Source: Marinobacter sp. ELB17 (lineage in GTDB: Bacteria > Pseudomonadota > Gammaproteobacteria > Pseudomonadales > Oleiphilaceae). From it: a stretch of 64,000 nt of DNA. Position 1 is the stretch's first letter; the number at the start of each line of letters is the position of its first letter. The DNA is taken from the NCBI RefSeq assembly GCF_000169375.1, contig NZ_AAXY01000003.1, positions 124,001 through 188,000 on the forward strand. Reading direction: 5' to 3'. A model generated the notes under the pieces. That model was not told where the DNA came from. It saw nothing but the letters and a program-made list of their open reading frames with translations, and did not search any database. The translations under genes and the position numbers were made by a program. Of this stretch, positions 58,174 to 64,000 are shown in pieces.

Positions 58174-59097
58174 ATGCTGATTGTTGCAGCACTGGGCGGT
58201 AACGCCCTGTTGAAACGCGGCGAACCACTGACCGCCGAAGCCCAGCGCACCAATGTTCGAAAAGCCGCGACATCTCTGGCGGAACTGGTGCGCGCCGGGC
58301 ACCGGCTGGTGATTACCCATGGTAACGGCCCCCAAGTGGGCTTGCTGGCGTTGCAGGGCGCCGCCTATAAGCCTGAAGAAGCCTACCCGCTGGATGTTCT
58401 GGGTGCCGAAACCGGAGGTATGATCGGCTACATGATTGAGCAGGAACTGGAAAATGCTCTGGGCCATGATCGCCCGGTAGCGACCCTGCTTACCCAGGTT
58501 GTTGTAGATCCGAACGATCCTGCCTTTGCCAATCCGACCAAATTTATTGGCCCGGTGTACGATAAAGCAGAAGCGGAATCCCGCGCCGCGGCCGCTGGCT
58601 GGCAGATCGCAGCCGATGGCGACAAGTGGCGCAGGGTAGTGCCCTCCCCTGCACCCAAAGAAATTCCGGATATGCGCGTACTGAAACTGCTGCTGGATCA
58701 AGAGGTGGTCATAATCTGTACCGGAGGTGGCGGCATTCCGGTGCTGCGTCGCAACGACGGCAGCATGACCGGTGTTGAAGCGGTTATCGATAAAGATGCT
58801 GCCAGCGCGCTGCTAGCACGAGAGTTGGGCGCCGACGCGCTCCTGCTGCTGACCGACGTGGATGCAGTCTATCGTGACTTTGGTAAACCCACTGCCGCTC
58901 CGGTTCGCACCGTTACACCGGCCGAGGCAAGAACGCTGGACGTTCCCGCTGGGTCCATGGGGCCGAAGGTAACGGCGGCCTGCGACTTTGCAGATACCGG
59001 GGGCATTAGCGGCATTGGCCGGTTAGAAGATGCGCTTGCCATTCTGGAGGCGCGTGCGGGAACACTCATCACAGGGTCAGCCACTCACAACTGTTAA
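58174..59097 (+). CDS. arcC: Carbamate kinase ArcC
   Basis: ArcC makes ATP from carbamoyl phosphate and ADP, the energy-yielding step. This 307-aa protein has the amino-acid-kinase start [30 protein letters not shown], the lid region and [20 protein letters not shown]. 34 bp after arcB. The next gene, atpD, begins only 18 bp later. Confidence 0.96.
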   Translation: MLIVAALGGNALLKRGEPLTAEAQRTNVRKAATSLAELVRAGHRLVITHGNGPQVGLLALQGAAYKPEEAYPLDVLGAETGGMIGYMIEQELENALGHDRPVATLLTQVVVDPNDPAFANPTKFIGPVYDKAEAESRAAAAGWQIAADGDKWRRVVPSPAPKEIPDMRVLKLLLDQEVVIICTGGGGIPVLRRNDGSMTGVEAVIDKDAASALLARELGADALLLLTDVDAVYRDFGKPTAAPVRTVTPAEARTLDVPAGSMGPKVTAACDFADTGGISGIGRLEDALAILEARAGTLITGSATHNC

Positions 59098-60958
<1,861 letters not shown>

Positions 60959-60962
<4 letters not shown>

Positions 60963-61297
60963 GCAGCCGCAAAGACCGTTCTGCCGACGATATCCGGCGC
61001 AGTACTGAACGACTTCAGCGCGCCCGCAAACAGCCCGGAGCCAGCCCATTAAGAGGCATCGGTGCCTTTGGCATGATTGGCTGGTCAGTAGCGGTACCTG
61101 CCGTTGCGGGGGCGTTTCTGGGGTTGTGGCTGAACAAGGTAGCGCCGCAGAATTTTTCCTGGCCCATCGCGCTGATTCTGGGGGGTATTGTGGTGGGCGC
61201 CATGATCGCCTGGAACTGGATTGATAAAGAAACCCAAAAAGCCGGCGGCGATAATAACCACACAGACGCCAACGAAGGAGACAAACATGACGGTTGA
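60959..61297 (+). CDS. atpQ: N-type ATPase accessory membrane protein AtpQ
   Basis: This 112-aa protein has two transmembrane helices (GMIGWSVAVPAVAGAFLGLW and SWPIALILGGIVVGAMIAWN) in the AtpZ/AtpI style. In N-ATPase operons this slot is named atpQ; it is thought to help c-ring assembly or cation handling. Overlaps its neighbours on both sides. Confidence 0.85.
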
Positions 61298-61598
61298 CTG
61301 GTCAGCTGTATTGCTGGGATTGGCCGTAGGGGTGGCCGTCAGCAGCCTGTTTTTTGTCGGGCTGGCCTGGGGTATGAAACGCGCTCTGCGTTCGCGCCAG
61401 CCCGAAGCCCTGTTATTGCTCAGCGCAATCGTGCGCATCGCCATGCTGCTGGGCGTCGGTTTCTGGCTTGCCACCAGCAGTGCCACAGCCTGGCCCATGG
61501 CCGGTTTCGCCCTGGCATTTCTGTTAGTGCGTATGGTCGCGCTGCTTTGGGCCAGAAAACGCGACACCACATCTTTAACAGAACAAGAGGGCGCGTAA
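61287..61598 (+). CDS. atpR: N-type ATPase accessory membrane protein AtpR
   Basis: This 103-aa protein has three predicted helices. The start at 61287 follows aaggag. A charged Arg inside the middle helix (LLLLSAIVRIAMLLGVGFWL) is the hallmark of AtpR, proposed to meet the c-subunit carboxylates. It overlaps the atpQ end by 11 bp. A longer frame from 61221 has no ribosome site. Confidence 0.85.
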   Translation: MTVDWSAVLLGLAVGVAVSSLFFVGLAWGMKRALRSRQPEALLLLSAIVRIAMLLGVGFWLATSSATAWPMAGFALAFLLVRMVALLWARKRDTTSLTEQEGA

Positions 61599-62359
61599 TG
61601 CAGTTTTCACCGGACAACATCATTGTGCTCACCCTCGGTGGCTGGGGCTTGAACGCGACCATCGTAAATACCTGGATTGTGATGGTGTTGCTGGTGGGCA
61701 TTTCCTGGTTTGTGACTCGCAACCTGCGCGCCGACGTGCCGCCCGACCGCCTGCGTACGGCACTGGAAGTGATCGTAAAACTGATTCAGGGCCAGATTGA
61801 GGAAGTCACCCAGAATTCAGCCCGTCACGTGATGTACTTCGCCGGCACTCTGTTTTTGTTTATTGCGTTGTCGAATCTGATGCTGGTGATTCCCGGCTTT
61901 TCGCCGCCTACCTCGTCTTTGTCGACCACCATGGCTCTGGCACTGTCGGTGCTGGTCGCCGTTCCGGTATTCAGCATTGCCAGCGGCGGCGTAAAAAGCT
62001 ACCTGCGAACCTTTATTGAACCCTCGGTCATCATGCTGCCGTTCAACATTATCAGCGAATTTTCCCATGGTATCTCGCTGGCTATCCGCCTTTACGGAAA
62101 CGTGATGAGCGGGGCTGTTATTGCCGCCATTCTACTGACCGTCGCACCGTTTTTCTTCCCGGTGCTGATGGACATGCTGGGCCTTCTCACCGGCATGATC
62201 CAAGCCTACATCTTTGCCATTCTAGCCACCGTCTATATTTCTTCTGCTACCGCAGGAAAAGAGCCACCAGCTTTAGATAGAGAGCCAACAGCGTTAAATA
62301 GAGAGCCCTTAGCTTTAAATAAAGTGCACACGACGTCACCCAACGAGGAACAATCATGA
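61598..62359 (+). CDS. atpB: N-type ATPase subunit a
   Basis: This 253-aa stator channel subunit shows the helix pattern LFIALSNLMLVIPGFSPPTS and the essential Arg in HGISLAIRLYGNVMSG, then MIQAYIFAILATVYISSAT. After the last helix it has an unusual hydrophilic tail of three near-identical seven-residue units. TAATG overlap with atpR and ATGA overlap with atpE. Confidence 0.93.
   Translation: MQFSPDNIIVLTLGGWGLNATIVNTWIVMVLLVGISWFVTRNLRADVPPDRLRTALEVIVKLIQGQIEEVTQNSARHVMYFAGTLFLFIALSNLMLVIPGFSPPTSSLSTTMALALSVLVAVPVFSIASGGVKSYLRTFIEPSVIMLPFNIISEFSHGISLAIRLYGNVMSGAVIAAILLTVAPFFFPVLMDMLGLLTGMIQAYIFAILATVYISSATAGKEPPALDREPTALNREPLALNKVHTTSPNEEQS
62261..62323 (+). repeat. 21-bp tandem repeat (three copies) in the atpB tail
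   Basis: Units at 62261, 62282 and 62303 encode EPPALDR, EPTALNR and EPLALNK. They form the cytoplasmic tail after the final transmembrane helix. Codon-sized period, so the frame is kept. Confidence 0.9.
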
Positions 62360-62643
62360 CCGATCTTGCCATTATCGCTGCAATCTCTATTTTTACCGCC
62401 GGTTTCACCATAGCGATTGGCTGCATAGGGCCGTCCCTGGCTGAAGGGCGTGCGGCCGCGGCCGCTATTGCCGCCATTGCCCAGCAGCCAGACGCTGCGC
62501 CTACTCTGTCCCGTACCCTGTTCGTCAGCCTGGCGATGATTGAATCCACCGCCATTTACTGTTTTGTCGTGGCGATGATTCTTATCTTCGCCAACCCGTT
62601 TTGGGATGCGGCGGTACAGGCAGCGACGGTAACTGCCGGATAG
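62356..62643 (+). CDS. atpE: N-type ATPase subunit c
   Basis: This 95-aa hairpin rotor subunit has helix 1 with GCIGPSLAEGRAAA (Glu30), loop QQPDA, and helix 2 with AMIESTAIYCFV (Glu63, Ser64, Thr65, Tyr68). The ESTxxY set is the sodium-binding motif of known Na+ c-rings, but a second carboxylate in helix 1 is typical of N-ATPases, at least one of which is proton-coupled. Ion specificity is therefore open. Confidence 0.94.
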   Translation: MTDLAIIAAISIFTAGFTIAIGCIGPSLAEGRAAAAAIAAIAQQPDAAPTLSRTLFVSLAMIESTAIYCFVVAMILIFANPFWDAAVQAATVTAG

Positions 62644-62681
62644 CCTCCCATTTGGCTGATTCACCCAACAGGTCAACCATT

Positions 62682-63452
62682 ATGTCCATTGACTGGATTA
62701 CCGTTCTGGCACAACTCGCCAACTTTCTGGTGCTGGTGTGGCTGCTGAAACGCTTCTTGTACCGCCCTATTCTGGACGGTATTGACGCGCGCGAGGCTGA
62801 AATCACCAAAAGCATGGCCGCCGCCGGTGAAGCTCAGCAAAAAGCCCAAGCCGCACAAGCCGAGTTCCAGCAGCAGAAAAAACAGCTGATGTCTGACCAG
62901 GACGCCATGATTCAGAAAGCGCTGCGCGATACTGAAGGCCAGCGCGACAGCTTGCTGGCCGAAGCCCGCGCCCGGCTGGAGCAGGAACAACAAGACTGGC
63001 ACAAGCACCTGGAACGGGAGCGGGCGAGATTTACCGCAAGACTGCAGCGGGCCGGACAGGAGACCCTGTTGGAACTCACCCGCAAGGCCCTTCGTGACCT
63101 GGCCGATGAAACCCTGGAACAGGCCATAGTGCGCCATGTAGGCAAGCGTCTGGAACCCTTGGTAGACGAATTAAAAAAAGCGGCAGCGGGCAGCACCCAA
63201 GCCATCGCAACCACCCGCAAGCCCTTGCCAGAAGCCGCGCAATCACAGCTGAAAACCGATCTCAACAAGCTGTTGCCAGCCATGGCACTGAGCCTTGAGA
63301 CCGACGCAGACCAGGCGCCCGGACTGATTCTGCGAATAGGTGGCGCCCAGGTGGCGTGGACGGTTGACAGTTATACCGACGAATTTGATGCTCTGCTGAA
63401 CCAACGCCTGACCGCCAGCGCTTCAGGCCGGGCGCAAGCTGAGGCTGAATGA
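62682..63452 (+). CDS. atpF: N-type ATPase subunit b
   Basis: This 256-aa peripheral stalk subunit has one N-terminal membrane helix (WITVLAQLANFLVLVWLLKR), a long coiled coil rich in Gln, Lys and Glu (AGEAQQKAQAAQAEFQQQKK), and a C-terminal extension in place of a separate delta subunit. It is longer than common b subunits, as in other N-ATPases. I chose the ATG at 62682. Confidence 0.9.
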   Translation: MSIDWITVLAQLANFLVLVWLLKRFLYRPILDGIDAREAEITKSMAAAGEAQQKAQAAQAEFQQQKKQLMSDQDAMIQKALRDTEGQRDSLLAEARARLEQEQQDWHKHLERERARFTARLQRAGQETLLELTRKALRDLADETLEQAIVRHVGKRLEPLVDELKKAAAGSTQAIATTRKPLPEAAQSQLKTDLNKLLPAMALSLETDADQAPGLILRIGGAQVAWTVDSYTDEFDALLNQRLTASASGRAQAEAE

Positions 63453-63458
63453 TTCACT

Positions 63459-64000
63459 ATGAGCGATAGAGACAGCGGCAGCGGCAGCGGCAGCATTAGC
63501 AACATCAACAACAGCCCGGCGCAAATCCCTGCCAGCGCGCAGCCTCGGGTTCAGAACCAGAGCCAGGACCAGGATTTCGAACAGCAGTTCCAGCGCTGGC
63601 AGCAGGACCTGCTGGCTACACCGACACCCGCACCGGTGCTGACTGAGGTGGGTCGCGTTATTGAAGTGGGCGATGGCGTAGCCGTAGTGACGGGCCTGGC
63701 TCGCGCCCTGGCGGATGAGTTGCTGATATTTGCCTCCGGCGTACGCGGCATTGTGCTGGACCTTGAGCCCGGCAGGCTGGGCGTTATTCTGCTTGGCCCA
63801 TCGGAACACATCCGCCTTGGCGAAGACGTGCGGCGCACCCGCAAGGTCATCAGCGTGCCCGTTGGCCCGGCCCTGTTGGGCCGCGTTGTGGATGCTGTCG
63901 GCCTTCCCCGCGACGGCCTTGGGGTCATCGCGGCAGTCGCCGAGCACCCGGTGGAAGCCGAGGCGCCTGGCGTTTTGAGCCGCTCGGCCATTTTCAAGCC
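63459..64000 (+). CDS. atpA: N-type ATPase subunit alpha, N-terminal part
   Basis: Translating from the ATG at 63459 gives [20 protein letters not shown], a serine/glycine-repeat leader, then a linker and the alpha beta-barrel: [24 protein letters not shown]-like [20 protein letters not shown] and [10 protein letters not shown]. The P-loop is beyond the edge. The N-terminal leader comes from a ggcagc repeat and is longer than in typical alpha subunits. Confidence 0.9.
   Translation, partial: MSDRDSGSGSGSISNINNSPAQIPASAQPRVQNQSQDQDFEQQFQRWQQDLLATPTPAPVLTEVGRVIEVGDGVAVVTGLARALADELLIFASGVRGIVLDLEPGRLGVILLGPSEHIRLGEDVRRTRKVISVPVGPALLGRVVDAVGLPRDGLGVIAAVAEHPVEAEAPGVLSRSAIFK

Overview
The window looks like a defence and mobile-element hotspot from a marine gammaproteobacterium joined to a stretch of core chromosome. 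A Marinobacter-like host is my guess, resting on gene style, a Dnr-like regulator and the arc plus N-ATPase locus. I ran no searches; family names come from motifs, lengths and gene order.

Positions 1-15679: I read this as one end of a strand-biased circularizing integrative element (SE, Tn6283 type) with the quartet intA-tfp-intB-srap. Its apparent cargo is a type IC restriction-modification locus (HTH gene, hsdM, hsdS) with a nested prrC anticodon nuclease running off the left edge. The hsdM is cut by an IS21-family element with a 6-bp target duplication. That element's istA is in turn cut by a RIT element, a trio of overlapping tyrosine recombinases between 30-bp inverted repeats.

Positions 15680-25400: the SE end lies inside pglX of a BREX cassette, at the codons of the methyltransferase motif DPCCGSG. 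What remains is an HTH gene, brxA, brxB, brxC, an AlbA_2/HATPase gene and the first third of pglX. Next come a broken Sel1-repeat gene, a tRNA 3'-end-like attachment site and a truncated P4-type integrase.

Positions 25400-42315 are a pile of mobile elements: a DDE-type IS, an IS1380-family gene, an IS5-type remnant, an IS66-family IS, one IS1595 inside another, a lone tyrosine recombinase and a Tn3-family IS-like element with 49-bp inverted repeats. Between them sit a Dnr-like regulator, a broken sensor kinase, a PD-(D/E)XK nuclease gene and a YgjP-type peptidase remnant.

Positions 42316-52560: cobS, a HipA-like kinase/DUF3037 pair, and a second type I system whose hsdM, hsdS and hsdR appear intact, with hicAB and higBA toxin-antitoxin modules between hsdS and hsdR. 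The higB toxin has an apparent internal deletion.

Positions 52561-64000 are core-like: a SYLF lipoprotein-like gene, tag, then a close-packed run of a YfcC/ArcD-type carrier, arcA, arcB, arcC and an N-type ATPase operon (atpD-C-Q-R-B-E-F-A, the last cut by the edge). The layout suggests that ATP from arginine fermentation and a dedicated ion-pumping ATPase are expressed together. The overall theme is serial inactivation: the SE broke BREX, IS21 broke the type IC system, RIT broke IS21, and one type I system was left standing.
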